Below, one piece after another: positions 40,907 through 50,512 of a DNA stretch of 64,000 nt (its first letter is position 1; each line of letters starts with the position of its first letter). A program made the translations under genes and the position numbers. Source of the stretch: an uncultured Elusimicrobium sp. (GTDB lineage Bacteria; Elusimicrobiota; Elusimicrobia; Elusimicrobiales; Elusimicrobiaceae); the NCBI GenBank assembly GCA_937891135.1, contig CALAFB010000004.1:67701-131700 (forward strand). Direction: 5' to 3'. The notes under the pieces are model-generated. The model made no database searches. It was given only the letters and a program-made list of their open reading frames with translations, and was not told where the DNA came from.

Positions 40907-42247
40907 TTATGCCCGTATACGTCTTGCGTAGACGGATTGCAAAATTCCCAACGCCCATAAACTGGCTACTAGGTTAGAACCGCCATACGAAATGAACGGC
41001 AACGGAATCCCTGCTACGGGAACAATCCCTAAAAGCATGCCGAAGTTCACTAACATATACGTTAAAAACATACCGAATATGCCGGAACACACTAAATATC
41101 CGTAACGGTCGCTGGCCATATAACCAATTACCACCGCCCGCCACAAAATGAGTACATATAACCCTAATACCAAAAACATTCCCCATAACCCAAGTTCTTC
41201 CCCGGCTACGGCTAAAATAAAATCTGTATGTTTTTCCGGTACAAACCCCAAGCGGGATTGCGACCCGGAAAATAAACCTTTCCCCAGTACCCCCCCCGAA
41301 CCCATGGCAATTTGGGCTTGCAGTACGTTATAGCCTGCACCTTGCGGGTCCGACGTGGGAGCTAAGAATGTTTCAATCCGCTTACGTTGGTGGGGTTTCA
41401 TGTGATTTTCTACTACAATACCGCCAAATAACCCCGCCAAAACAGCCAGGGTCATCAGTACAAAATAGACAGACGGTAAAAATACACGCAATTGTTTACA
41501 TAGCCACCAAGTTCCATATCCAGCCAGGGCCACCAATAGTGAAAAACCTGCCATATACCACCCGTTATGGGCCAGTTGGTAAAAAGTTTGTCCTAAAAAG
41601 GTCTCTGTAACTTCCGGATGCAAATAAATATAAGTCCAAACAATGGTAAAGAAACCGGCTACTCCCCCCAATACACAACCTAAACACAAATAAAACAGAT
41701 GTGCCCCAGCACAGTACAACAGTACCACAATAGCCGGTAACGTAACTACCACGGAAGAAAAATCCGGCTGTAGCATAATGAGACCGAAGATGGGCACCAG
41801 TAATATCCCCATCCAAAATAGTGTAGACGGGTCTTGTACCCGGCGACCACACCTGTCTAAAAAAGCCGCCGCTACCAACAAGGTGCATACCCGGCAAATT
41901 TCAGAAGGCTGCATTGAAAAAAACGGCAATACAAACCAAGAACGGCTCCCACGTTGATACGAACCAAATACTAACACCCCAACTAACAACAGCAAAATAA
42001 ACCCATACACATATTTCCATTGCTCGTTGTAAATTTGATAATTAAAACTCCACCCAAAAGCGAAACACGCCAACCCCAACGGTAACGCAATTAAGTGTGT
42101 ACGCACGATAGCATTGGACCAGGCTAAACTATTCACCGCGGACATAATACACAACGTCCCTAATAGTAAAAGCCCTAACATGGCATAAAGCAACATACTA
42201 TCTACCCGGCTACGTGCCGCATTTGGCATGGTTCTAAATACAGACAT
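40907..42247 (-). CDS. rodA: Rod shape-determining protein RodA
   Basis: A 446-residue SEDS glycosyltransferase with ten membrane helices that polymerises peptidoglycan glycan strands in the elongasome. Signatures: SMQPSEICRV, LQPDFSSVVV (with the catalytic Asp region), GSGGVLGKGLF, FVPEKHTDFILAVAGEELG and GIPLPFISYGGSNLV. Directly after mrdA (no spacer), its transpeptidase partner. Confidence 0.95.
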   Translation of the reverse strand: MSVFRTMPNAARSRVDSMLLYAMLGLLLLGTLCIMSAVNSLAWSNAIVRTHLIALPLGLACFAFGWSFNYQIYNEQWKYVYGFILLLLVGVLVFGSYQRGSRSWFVLPFFSMQPSEICRVCTLLVAAAFLDRCGRRVQDPSTLFWMGILLVPIFGLIMLQPDFSSVVVTLPAIVVLLYCAGAHLFYLCLGCVLGGVAGFFTIVWTYIYLHPEVTETFLGQTFYQLAHNGWYMAGFSLLVALAGYGTWWLCKQLRVFLPSVYFVLMTLAVLAGLFGGIVVENHMKPHQRKRIETFLAPTSDPQGAGYNVLQAQIAMGSGGVLGKGLFSGSQSRLGFVPEKHTDFILAVAGEELGLWGMFLVLGLYVLILWRAVVIGYMASDRYGYLVCSGIFGMFLTYMLVNFGMLLGIVPVAGIPLPFISYGGSNLVASLWALGILQSVYARRIRA

Positions 42248-44032
42248 TTAAGACTCCGTCCCCGGGGTATACTTCCCTAACCCAAAATAGGCCTCTAACA
42301 TTTCCCGGGCGATCGGGCCGGCAGCCGAACTGCCGCCCTCCCCAAATTCTACAAAAACCGCCAAAGCAATGGAAGGTTCTTCTCCCTCTCGTCCGGCAAA
42401 GGCCATAAACCAGCCATGGTCGGCCCCGTGTGGATTTTGCGCCGTTCCCGTTTTGGCATATACATTGAGCCCTTTAATTTTAACACGGCGGGCGGTTCCA
42501 TCATCCACCGTATGTTTTAAGGCTTTATATAACAAATCATACGTTTCGGGTTTCAAATCGGCCACTTGCAATACTTCACGCTGCCCGATTTTTTCTTCTT
42601 TACCGGTTTGATTGCTGACAATTTTATCCACATAATACGGACGGTATACATTCCCGCGACTGGCAAGGGCCGCCGCAAATTGAGCCAGTTTAATAGGCGT
42701 AACTAAAAGTTCCCCTTGCCCAATAGACAAGTTAAGCGTATCCCCTACAAACCAATAGGTTTTATTGCGCGCCCGGCGGGTAGGGCCGTAAATATTACCG
42801 GCTTTTTCGCCAGGTAAATCAATCCCGGTCGGACGGCCAAACATAAATTTACGCTGCATACGTTCAATCGGGGCCGGGCCTAACACAGAAGCTACCGCAT
42901 AAAAATAAACATCACACGAATTACTCATTCCGTCAAAAAAATCTACCGGCCCATGTGTTCCCCAACATTTAAATACGCGGGGACCGGAATCGTATTTGCC
43001 GGTACAAGTAATTTTACGGTGAATATCCAAATTGCCTTCTTCCAAAGCAGCAGCCGCCGTAATGACCTTAAAAGTAGAGGCCGGGGGATATACCCCTTGT
43101 ACAGCTAAATTGTATTCATCAATGCGTTTAGAAACCGGGCCAGTCAGTTCATCCGTATACGGTACAAAGATATTGGGATTGTATGCCGGTGCGCTGGCAA
43201 GGGCCAAAACTGCCCCGTTGCGCGGGTCTAATGCCACCGCAGCCCCTCTGCCTGTTTTGGAGTTTTTTAATGCTTCTTCAGCCGCTTTTTGTACCGTAAA
43301 ATTAAGGGTAAGATATACATCACTACCTGCAGCCCATTTTTTATCCTGAATAATGCGTTTTACCCGACCGCGGTAATCTACTTCCAAATAAACGCCGCCG
43401 TCTTTCCCTTTGAGCCGGTTTTCAAATTTTTTTTCAATGCCGTTTTTCCCTACTTTGGAAGTTAAACGGTACCCTGTACTTACATCCCGTTTTTTCCATT
43501 CCCGTTCATCCATACTGCCGATATAGCCTACCAAATGGCTGGCTAAAGTTTGGTACGGATAGTCCCGCTTTGTTTCCTCTAACAGATATAACCCCGGATA
43601 ATACTGTAATAATTCTTGCAAAGCAGCCGCCGTTTTTACCGAAAGACTTTCCACAAGTAACGTAGCCTTTCCGGTTTTACGGCCTTCTTCCAGTTTGGCC
43701 AGCAACACGCCGGGAGCCATTTGTAAACGAGAAGCAATTTCTTCCGAAAAAGAGGGAATCTTTTCCCCAGACGGTCCACCCGCACTCAAATAATATAAAC
43801 TAAAAGCCGGCGCATTGGAAGCAATTGCAATTCCATCCGCTGTAAAAATACGTCCGCGCGGGGCCGTTTGATAAAGAATTTGAGTACGGTTCCGTTCAGC
43901 CAATTGTACATAGTTTTGGTGTTTAAATACCTGTATGTCCACCAAACGGGCGGCAATAATCCCACCTGCTATTACTGTCAATACAAAAAGCAAGCGCAAC
44001 CGTCCGTTAAAATGAATTTTAGTAACGGCCAT
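42248..44032 (-). CDS. mrdA: Penicillin-binding protein 2
   Basis: A 594-residue class B PBP, the transpeptidase of the elongasome. One N-terminal membrane helix (about 12-30), dimerisation domain, then the penicillin-binding domain with the STFK box (PPASTFKVITAAAALE), SNSCD as SxN, and KTGTA. ATG 44032 is favoured over a GTG two codons before because the AGGGA site is better placed. Sits between mreD and rodA. Confidence 0.95.
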   Translation of the reverse strand: MAVTKIHFNGRLRLLFVLTVIAGGIIAARLVDIQVFKHQNYVQLAERNRTQILYQTAPRGRIFTADGIAIASNAPAFSLYYLSAGGPSGEKIPSFSEEIASRLQMAPGVLLAKLEEGRKTGKATLLVESLSVKTAAALQELLQYYPGLYLLEETKRDYPYQTLASHLVGYIGSMDEREWKKRDVSTGYRLTSKVGKNGIEKKFENRLKGKDGGVYLEVDYRGRVKRIIQDKKWAAGSDVYLTLNFTVQKAAEEALKNSKTGRGAAVALDPRNGAVLALASAPAYNPNIFVPYTDELTGPVSKRIDEYNLAVQGVYPPASTFKVITAAAALEEGNLDIHRKITCTGKYDSGPRVFKCWGTHGPVDFFDGMSNSCDVYFYAVASVLGPAPIERMQRKFMFGRPTGIDLPGEKAGNIYGPTRRARNKTYWFVGDTLNLSIGQGELLVTPIKLAQFAAALASRGNVYRPYYVDKIVSNQTGKEEKIGQREVLQVADLKPETYDLLYKALKHTVDDGTARRVKIKGLNVYAKTGTAQNPHGADHGWFMAFAGREGEEPSIALAVFVEFGEGGSSAAGPIAREMLEAYFGLGKYTPGTES

Positions 44033-44038
44033 ATTCAC

Positions 44039-44536
44039 TTATCCCTGGCGACACAACGAAGACCGACCCAGCAAATGGCCCACCGTCCAAAACACAAGCG
44101 GGGCACAAAGCCCGTCTATAAAAGCTCCGCCGAGCAAACTAAAAAAACCCGGCCAATTACTCGCCGATGCAAATAAAAATACCAGCCACGCATTTAACAA
44201 GCTGGCTAACCAAGTTAAACAAAATACAGCTACGACCTGCGGAAACAGGGCTTCAAAATCAAACCGGTCCACCATACTGTCAATCAAACACGCGCATACC
44301 GTAAATGTAAACGCATTATTCCCAAACAGTTTTGTACCAAAAAAATCTAAAAATAGCCCGCATATAAATGCCCCGGTATAAGCAAACGGCGGTTTCAAAT
44401 ATACACAAAACGCCGTAACAAATACTAGCATCATATTCACACTAATACCTGCTGGAGCAAAAAAAGAAGCAAACGCCCAATGACATACCGTAGCCAATAC
44501 AAATAAACAAATCAATTTAAGCGTATTAACAATCAC
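44039..44536 (-). CDS. mreD: Rod shape-determining protein MreD
   Basis: A 165-residue inner-membrane protein with five hydrophobic helices and typical MreD segment FAYTGAFICGLFLDFFGTKLFG. Links MreC and RodA/PBP2 to MreB. Start overlaps the mreC stop (4 nt). Its identity relies partly on gene order. Confidence 0.88.
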   Translation of the reverse strand: MIVNTLKLICLFVLATVCHWAFASFFAPAGISVNMMLVFVTAFCVYLKPPFAYTGAFICGLFLDFFGTKLFGNNAFTFTVCACLIDSMVDRFDFEALFPQVVAVFCLTWLASLLNAWLVFLFASASNWPGFFSLLGGAFIDGLCAPLVFWTVGHLLGRSSLCRQG

Positions 44537-45396
44537 CGGGAAATCTCCTTATCTAAAATTACAAACATTTCTTGTATGGCTGACGAGCGTATTTGCGGGG
44601 TTACATACACCGTAAGGGATGTTTGAAATCCGTCTCCTTCCCGTTTACCGCTTACTTCTCCCACTAAAATTCCGGCCGGGAATATACTACTGGACGCAGA
44701 AGTATATACTTTATCCCCTTTTTCCACTTCTGCTAAAAGCGGAATATATTTTACTTGTACGGCCCGTGGGCCATCCCCCATCAAAAGGCCTTCTTCACCC
44801 GTTCGCTCCAAATGAACGGCCGCAGAAAAATCCTCATCCCGTACCAGTAAAACCTTCGCCGTTTTATCCGTAGTTTCTATCACTACCCCGGCTAAGCCTT
44901 CTTGCCCGTTTTCCAGGGCAATTACGGCACTACGTTCTTGAATACCATCCTCGGATCCTTTATCAATCACTACCGTATTCCAACGGGCCGGCTCCCGATA
45001 GGCTACTTGGGCCCATACCCCTTTCCAAGGGTGGGTAGGTGCTAACTGCAACAGCTGAGTCAACCGTTCGTTTTCTGCAAGAATGTTTTTTGCTTGGGCC
45101 GCTAACAACTGCGTACGTTCCTTTTCTTGTTTTAATTGTTCATTTTCTGCGTGGGCACGTAATAATTCTTGTACCGTATGGGAAACATCTTGTCCGTACG
45201 CTACCGCCTGGTGGGAAACACGTACTTGCGGAATAAAAACATACGCCAATACTGCTTTAACGGAAGCCACAAATCCTTCCAGCGGCAAAATCATCAGTAA
45301 AAAAGACAGAAGTAAAAAAAATACCGGCCAACCCAAACGGCGGTATACCCCGGGAGCATGTTTATGAAGCGGATTTTTTACACTTGAAAAACTCAT
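44533..45396 (-). CDS. mreC: Rod shape-determining protein MreC
   Basis: A 287-residue bitopic protein: cytoplasmic N-terminus, membrane helix at about 22-43, coiled coil at about 75-115 (LLRAHAENEQLKQEKERTQLL), then two beta-barrel domains (VAYREPARWNTVVIDKGSEDGI, GDKVYTSASSSIFPAGILVGEV). It activates PBP2. Separated from mreB by a hairpin terminator. Confidence 0.93.
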   Translation of the reverse strand: MSFSSVKNPLHKHAPGVYRRLGWPVFFLLLSFLLMILPLEGFVASVKAVLAYVFIPQVRVSHQAVAYGQDVSHTVQELLRAHAENEQLKQEKERTQLLAAQAKNILAENERLTQLLQLAPTHPWKGVWAQVAYREPARWNTVVIDKGSEDGIQERSAVIALENGQEGLAGVVIETTDKTAKVLLVRDEDFSAAVHLERTGEEGLLMGDGPRAVQVKYIPLLAEVEKGDKVYTSASSSIFPAGILVGEVSGKREGDGFQTSLTVYVTPQIRSSAIQEMFVILDKEISR

Positions 45397-45422
45397 ACTG
45401 CTACACCAATGCCCTTATTACT

Positions 45423-45461
45423 AAAAACGGACACCGTCCCTTTCCAGAACTGTGTCCGTTT
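45423..45461 (-). terminator. Internal terminator between mreB and mreC
   Basis: On the minus strand AACGGACAC (45452-45460) pairs with GTGTCCGTT (45426-45434), then TTT. It lies 23 nt after the mreB stop and would let MreB be made in excess over MreCD, PBP2 and RodA. Confidence 0.75.
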
Positions 45462-45482
45462 GGTAAATAGTTTTAGCCGAAA

Positions 45483-46526
45483 CTAGAACGATTTATGACG
45501 TGCACCGAAAAAGCGGGAACCTTTCTCGTTCAATTGGTCCAAGAATTTGCCCGTCCCTAACGCCACACAATTAAGCGGATCAGCGGCGCGGTGGACCGGA
45601 ATATCTGTTTCCTTGCGGATAAGTTCCGTAATCCCGCGCAACAAACTACCACCGCCAGCAACCATTAGCCCTCTATCCACCAAATCGGCCGCTAATTCAG
45701 GGGGTGTTTCTTCCAATGTACTTTTAATGACATCCAAAATAAGCCGTACCGGTTCCATAAGTGCTTGACGGATTTCTTCGGAAGTAACCGTTAAGGTACG
45801 CGGTAATCCCTGGGTCTGGTCACGGCCTTTGACTTCCATGGATTTTTCTTCTTTCAGCGGATAGACGGACCCTAAATTGATTTTTACTTCTTCAGCCGTC
45901 GTTTCCCCTACAATCAGGTTATATTTCTTGCGGAAATATTGTACGATACATTCAGTCAGTTCGTCCCCCGCTACGTCAATGGACTTAGCTACCACCATTC
46001 CTCCTAAAGAAATTACAGCCACTTCCGTTGTACCGCCGCCAATATCTACAATCATGCTGGCATGCGGTTCCGCCACGGGCAGGTCTGCCCCCATGGCCGA
46101 AGCCATCGGTTCTTCAATGAGGTATACTTCACGGGCACCAGCTTGCCGAGCCGCATCATCTACGGCACGGCGTTCTACGCCGGTAATGTCAGACGGAATA
46201 CCGATGACAATCCGGGGGCGCAGTAAGCTGCTGCGGGTGTGCACTTTGCGAATGAAATAACGGATCATTTCTTGCGTAACTTCAAAGTCCGCAATAACTC
46301 CGTTTTTCATCGGGCGCACGGCCACAATGTTGGCCGGAGTACGGCCCAACATTTGCTTGGCTTGCCAACCGACAGCTTTTACTTCGCCGGTTTCTTTTTC
46401 CATCGCTACTACAGATGGTTCATTGAGTACAATGCCTTTATCCTTGACGTAAATCAAGCAATTGGCCGTACCCAGGTCCATTCCTAAGTCCGAAGAAAAC
46501 AGCCCCCCCAGATAGTCTAGTACCAT
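45483..46526 (-). CDS. mreB: Rod shape-determining protein MreB
   Basis: A 347-residue bacterial actin that guides lateral wall growth. ATP-binding motifs: [20 protein letters not shown] (phosphate 1), [14 protein letters not shown] (phosphate 2), and [12 protein letters not shown] (adenosine). The start is 3 nt after the rplQ stop with a GGTGGA ribosome site inside rplQ, so translation is coupled to the alpha operon. Confidence 0.97.
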   Translation of the reverse strand: MVLDYLGGLFSSDLGMDLGTANCLIYVKDKGIVLNEPSVVAMEKETGEVKAVGWQAKQMLGRTPANIVAVRPMKNGVIADFEVTQEMIRYFIRKVHTRSSLLRPRIVIGIPSDITGVERRAVDDAARQAGAREVYLIEEPMASAMGADLPVAEPHASMIVDIGGGTTEVAVISLGGMVVAKSIDVAGDELTECIVQYFRKKYNLIVGETTAEEVKINLGSVYPLKEEKSMEVKGRDQTQGLPRTLTVTSEEIRQALMEPVRLILDVIKSTLEETPPELAADLVDRGLMVAGGGSLLRGITELIRKETDIPVHRAADPLNCVALGTGKFLDQLNEKGSRFFGARHKSF

Positions 46527-46529
46527 AAA

Positions 46530-46874
46530 TTAGTCCACCAATTTTACAATTGCTACTTGTGCATTATCGCCCTGGCGTAAACCGGCGCGGTAAATGCGGC
46601 AGAAACCACCCGGACGGTTGGCATAACGAGCCGCCAATACGTCAAATACTTTCTTCACGGCAGCAGCATCTTTGAGCGTGTCTTTAACGGCACGTTCATT
46701 TTTTGCTTTTGCTAAGGTAATTAAACCTTCTACCACACGGCGTACTTCTTTCGCTTTGGGTAACGTGGTGGTTACTTCTTCGTGCAGAATAATACTGGTA
46801 GCCATGTTGTTTAACATAGCGCGGCGGTGAGACGCCGTTTTACCCAGTTTTCTGTATCCTGTATTTTTAATCAT
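46530..46874 (-). CDS. rplQ: 50S ribosomal protein L17
   Basis: A 114-residue protein near the exit tunnel. KLGKTASHRRAMLNNMATSII and the final APEG-like RAGLRQGDNAQVAIVKLVD are typical of L17. Last ribosomal gene of the cluster, after rpoA and directly before mreB. Confidence 0.97.
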   Translation of the reverse strand: MIKNTGYRKLGKTASHRRAMLNNMATSIILHEEVTTTLPKAKEVRRVVEGLITLAKAKNERAVKDTLKDAAAVKKVFDVLAARYANRPGGFCRIYRAGLRQGDNAQVAIVKLVD

Positions 46875-46888
46875 ACAACAAATACTCC

Positions 46889-47884
46889 TTAAATTTTCAT
46901 GCCCAGCGACAATTCCATCGCGGCCAATCTGGTTTTAATTTCTTCCATTGATTTGGCACCGAAATTCTTAATCATATTCAAATCGCTTTCCGTCATTTTT
47001 ACTAAATCACGTACGGTATGAATATTTTCAGATTTCAAGCAATTAATGGAACGGGAAGATAATTCAATAAACTCAATGGATTGGTTAAGTAAATCTTCCT
47101 GTTTGCTGTGGGCGGCTGCAGCCGCGGTAACCGCTGCAGAAACGGGTTCTTCCACGGCTTCATCACTAACGGTTTTTACACAATCGTCTTCGCCTTCAAT
47201 CGTAAAGATATGCAAGGAACCCGACAAAAGTACCGCCGCACGATGCAATGCACGTGCCGGAGAAAGAGTGCCATCTGTCGTAATTTCCAAGATCAAGCGG
47301 TCATAGTCCGTCTTTTGGCCGACACGGGCCGGTTCCACATCATAATGGACTTTGACAATCGGCGAGAATAACGCATCTACCGCAATAAAACCGGCCGGGC
47401 GTTGCATTTTGGCCAACTCTTCACCAGGCATATAGCCCTTGCCGCGGGAAACTTCAATATCAATTTCCAATTTGCCGCCGGCTTCTAATGTAGCCAGGAC
47501 TAAATCTTTATTGATAATTTCCACGCCGTCTACTTCTTCAATATCAGCGGCCGTTACCACACCGGCTTTGGAAGTATGCAGCTGTAAAATTTCGTGGTTT
47601 TTACCTTCCATTTTTACACGTAAGTGCTTGAAGTTGAGCAAAATGTTAATGACATCCTCGCGCACATTCGGAACTGTGCTAAACTCATGAACCGCCCCGG
47701 CAATACGTACGGCCGTTACAGCCGCACCTTCCATACCGGAAAGCAAAATGCGGCGCAAGGAGTTTCCTACCGTATGCCCATAACCGCTTTCGTACGGCTC
47801 AGCAATAAACTTACCGTAAAAGTCAGAAGCGGTTTTTTCTTCTAACTGAATTTTTTGGGGAAGGACTAATTCATTTAAAGCCAT
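46889..47884 (-). CDS. rpoA: RNA polymerase alpha subunit
   Basis: A 331-residue subunit. The N-terminal domain drives assembly (EPYESGYGHTVGNSLRRILLSG, VEPARVGQKTDYDRLILEI), an Ala-rich linker lies near 245-260, and the C-terminal domain (SRSINCLKSENIHTVRDLV, FGAKSMEEIKTRL) binds UP elements and activators. In alpha-operon order between rpsD and rplQ. Confidence 0.97.
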   Translation of the reverse strand: MALNELVLPQKIQLEEKTASDFYGKFIAEPYESGYGHTVGNSLRRILLSGMEGAAVTAVRIAGAVHEFSTVPNVREDVINILLNFKHLRVKMEGKNHEILQLHTSKAGVVTAADIEEVDGVEIINKDLVLATLEAGGKLEIDIEVSRGKGYMPGEELAKMQRPAGFIAVDALFSPIVKVHYDVEPARVGQKTDYDRLILEITTDGTLSPARALHRAAVLLSGSLHIFTIEGEDDCVKTVSDEAVEEPVSAAVTAAAAAHSKQEDLLNQSIEFIELSSRSINCLKSENIHTVRDLVKMTESDLNMIKNFGAKSMEEIKTRLAAMELSLGMKI

Positions 47885-47898
47885 GCAATGCCTCCAAA

Positions 47899-48531
47899 CT
47901 ATCTAGAATAATATTCTACAATCAGCTGCTCATTGACAGGGTAGGACATTTCCTCTCTGTCGGGCCATCTTAAAAGTTTACCGGACAATTTTTCCGCGTC
48001 ATATTCTAAGAAACTCGGCCGCGGATTATGCTTTTCAGCTTCGGTTAAACCTTGTTTTACCATCGCATTTTCGGCTAAAGAAGCCTCTTTTAAGGCTACT
48101 TTATCACCAATACGCAATTGATAAGACGGCACATTTACGGCTTTTCCGTTTACGGTTACATAGCCGTGCAAAACGAGTTGGCGCGCAGTTTTGAGTGATA
48201 CCGCAAAACCTAAGCGGCGTACGACATTATCCAAACGGGTTTCTAATTTCCGCAAGAAATTTTCACCGGTTTGACCTTCCGCTTTCGCCGCAGAGGCAAA
48301 CATATTGTGGAACGGAATTTCCGACATGCCGGACTGTAAGCGGGCTTTCTGCTTCTCTTGCAAGCGAATGCCATATTCAGACACTTTGGCTTTGCGTACT
48401 TTACCACCGCGCTTAGCGGCCGCTGCCAATTTGTCTACGACACAATTGGTGTAGCATTTGGTCCCTTTCAGGAACAATTTGCAATCTAATTTTCTGCATT
48501 TTTTGCAGGTAGGTCCAATATTTCTTGACAT
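47899..48531 (-). CDS. rpsD: 30S ribosomal protein S4
   Basis: A 210-residue primary 16S rRNA binding protein. The N-terminus has a zinc-type Cys set (C9, C12, C26, C30) as in C+ S4 proteins, and the S4 RNA-binding domain is RLDNVVRRLGFAVSLKTARQLVLHGYVTVNG. Start at ATG 48531, 5 nt after the rpsK stop region; an upstream extension reads into rpsK and is rejected. Confidence 0.97.
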   Translation of the reverse strand: MSRNIGPTCKKCRKLDCKLFLKGTKCYTNCVVDKLAAAAKRGGKVRKAKVSEYGIRLQEKQKARLQSGMSEIPFHNMFASAAKAEGQTGENFLRKLETRLDNVVRRLGFAVSLKTARQLVLHGYVTVNGKAVNVPSYQLRIGDKVALKEASLAENAMVKQGLTEAEKHNPRPSFLEYDAEKLSGKLLRWPDREEMSYPVNEQLIVEYYSR

Positions 48532-48536
48532 AAAAA

Positions 48537-48959
48537 CTATACTCTCCGTGCTTTGGGCGGTCTGCATCCGTTATGAGGAATGGGGGTTACGTCTTTGATA
48601 GAAGAAACGACTAACCCGGCTTGTGCTAAGGCGCGTACGGCGGTTTCACGCCCTTGCCCCGGGCCGCATACTTTGACGGCCACTTCGCGCATCCCCATAG
48701 ATACGGCCTTTTCAGCAGCAGTATTGCTGGTGATTTGCGCGGCAAACGGCGTAGATTTTTTGGTACCTTTAAAGCCGTGAGAACCGGCCGTAGACCAAGC
48801 AATCGTGTTGCCTTTATCGTCAGACACGGTTACAATGGTGTTGTTAAATGAACAGAAAATATGCACGACCCCAAATACCGGAGCTTTGGCATTTTTCTTT
48901 TTTGCTTTAGCCGCCGGAGCTTTGGCTGCAGCGGTTTTAGTTTCTTTTTCTTCTGCCAT
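48537..48959 (-). CDS. rpsK: 30S ribosomal protein S11
   Basis: A 140-residue platform protein. [20 protein letters not shown] and [18 protein letters not shown] are conserved S11 segments. The first 27 residues are a Lys/Ala-rich extension slightly longer than in E. coli. Confidence 0.97.
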   Translation of the reverse strand: MAEEKETKTAAAKAPAAKAKKKNAKAPVFGVVHIFCSFNNTIVTVSDDKGNTIAWSTAGSHGFKGTKKSTPFAAQITSNTAAEKAVSMGMREVAVKVCGPGQGRETAVRALAQAGLVVSSIKDVTPIPHNGCRPPKARRV

Positions 48960-48981
48960 ACTTAAAATTCCTTACTTAAAT

Positions 48982-49356
48982 TTATTTGACTTTAGAACCA
49001 ACCGTTTTTCTTCTTCCGCGGCGGGTCCGGCTGTTGGTTTTGGTACGCTGACCGCGGACCGGCAGGTTGCGGCGGTGGCGTTGCCCACGATACGAACCGA
49101 TTTCAATGGCACGATGAATGTTTTGTGCCACTTCACGGCGAAGTTCACCTTCCACTTTGTATTCTTTCTGCAAAATGGTGTTTAGTAAACCGGCTTGTTG
49201 TTCGGTTAAATCTTTGACACGGGTAGCCGGGTCAATCTGGCCTTCCAACTTAGCGAGGACTTCTTTAGCGTTTTTTTTGCCGATGCCGTAAATGTATTCC
49301 AAAGCGACATCAATTCTTTTGTTTTTCGGTAAATCAATACCTGCGACTCTAGCCAT
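48982..49356 (-). CDS. rpsM: 30S ribosomal protein S13
   Basis: A 124-residue head protein contacting the P-site t[29 protein letters not shown] and the C-terminal [22 protein letters not shown] are diagnostic. Between rpmJ and rpsK. Confidence 0.97.
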   Translation of the reverse strand: MARVAGIDLPKNKRIDVALEYIYGIGKKNAKEVLAKLEGQIDPATRVKDLTEQQAGLLNTILQKEYKVEGELRREVAQNIHRAIEIGSYRGQRHRRNLPVRGQRTKTNSRTRRGRRKTVGSKVK

Positions 49357-49378
49357 ATTCTTTCTAAAACTCCTTCTT

Positions 49379-49492
49379 TTAACCTTGGCGTTGTTTGTGT
49401 TTTGCTACTTCGCAAACCACACGCACTACGCCGTTACGTTTAATGATTTTGCATTTCTGACATATTTTTTTTACACTGGCTCTGACTTTCAT
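49379..49492 (-). CDS. rpmJ: 50S ribosomal protein L36
   Basis: A 37-residue protein found by reading the gap between infA and rps[21 protein letters not shown] and a basic end. Cys11, Cys14, Cys27 and His32 form the zinc site of the C+ type. Its ATG directly follows the infA stop, with a GGAGAAATAA site inside infA. Confidence 0.96.
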   Translation of the reverse strand: MKVRASVKKICQKCKIIKRNGVVRVVCEVAKHKQRQG

Positions 49493-49705
49493 TTATTTCT
49501 CCCTATAAGTGATTCTGCCGCGGGTTAAGTCATACGGGGAAAGTTCCAATTTGACTTTATCGCCCGGAAGAATTCTTATATGATGAACTCTCATCTTGCC
49601 GGATATATGCCCCAGAATTACCTTGCCGCCTGCAATTTCAATTTTGAACATAGCGTTAGGCAACGCTTCTAGGACTTTACCTTCAATTTCGATTTTATCA
49701 CTCAT
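49493..49705 (-). CDS. infA: Translation initiation factor IF-1
   Basis: A 70-residue OB-fold protein that blocks the A site during initiation. [20 protein letters not shown] and [21 protein letters not shown] are typical. Between map and rpmJ, a common order. Confidence 0.97.
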   Translation of the reverse strand: MSDKIEIEGKVLEALPNAMFKIEIAGGKVILGHISGKMRVHHIRILPGDKVKLELSPYDLTRGRITYREK

Positions 49706-49759
49706 ACAACTCCGAGTTCGGATTAAATTCGGAACACCGTGCGCGAGCCACCGCGCCCG

Positions 49760-50512
49760 TTATTCAAAAGCAGTTAAAATTTCACTGCCGTTAGCTGTTA
49801 CAGCTACCGTGTGCTCAAAATGAGCCGCCAGACTTCCGTCTTGCGTTACCACAGTCCAACCGTTTGCCAGCTCCCTGACTTTATAGGTTCCCGCAGTCAG
49901 CATGGGCTCAATTGCCAGCGTCATCCCCGCTTCTAACACAGGGCCCGTTCCGGGTTTACCGAAATTCGGGATGCTGGGTTCTTCGTGCATATTGCGGCCG
50001 ATTCCGTGCCCACAATAATCGCGCACAACGCCCATACCATTTTCTATAGCAAAAGTTTCCACCGCGTGTTGCACGTCGCCTAAGCGGCGCCCGGCTTTGA
50101 CTTGCCCGATTGCTTTGTAAAGCGACTTCTTGGTTACATCTAAAAGCCGCTGGGCTTCATCAGAAACTTTTCCTACAGCGAGGGTGATTGCGGCATCTGA
50201 ACAGAAACCGTCAAGGCGGGCTCCTGTATCAATACTGATAATATCACCACTCTTTAATATTTTATCTTTTTTTGGGATTCCGTGCACGACTTCTTCATTG
50301 ACAGACGCACAAATACTGCCCGGAAACCCGTAATAACCTAAAAATAACGGAGTCGCCCCGAAGGAACGAATCGTTTTTTCGGCCACGCGGTCCAAATCCA
50401 ATGTGGACAAACCCGGTTTGACGATTTGGGTCATTAACTTCAAAACCGCCGCCGTCACTTTACCGGCTGCCCGCATTTTTTCTAGCTCGCTTTTGTTTTT
50501 TACTTCAATCAT
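49760..50512 (-). CDS. map: Methionine aminopeptidase, type I
   Basis: A 250-residue metalloprotease that removes the initiator Met. Metal ligands are the two Asp of SIDTGARLDGFCSDAAITLAV, the His of GHGIGRNMHEEP, and the Glu residues in MTLAIEPML and the final AHFEHTVAVT. Start overlaps the adk stop by 4 nt. Confidence 0.96.
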   Translation of the reverse strand: MIEVKNKSELEKMRAAGKVTAAVLKLMTQIVKPGLSTLDLDRVAEKTIRSFGATPLFLGYYGFPGSICASVNEEVVHGIPKKDKILKSGDIISIDTGARLDGFCSDAAITLAVGKVSDEAQRLLDVTKKSLYKAIGQVKAGRRLGDVQHAVETFAIENGMGVVRDYCGHGIGRNMHEEPSIPNFGKPGTGPVLEAGMTLAIEPMLTAGTYKVRELANGWTVVTQDGSLAAHFEHTVAVTANGSEILTAFE

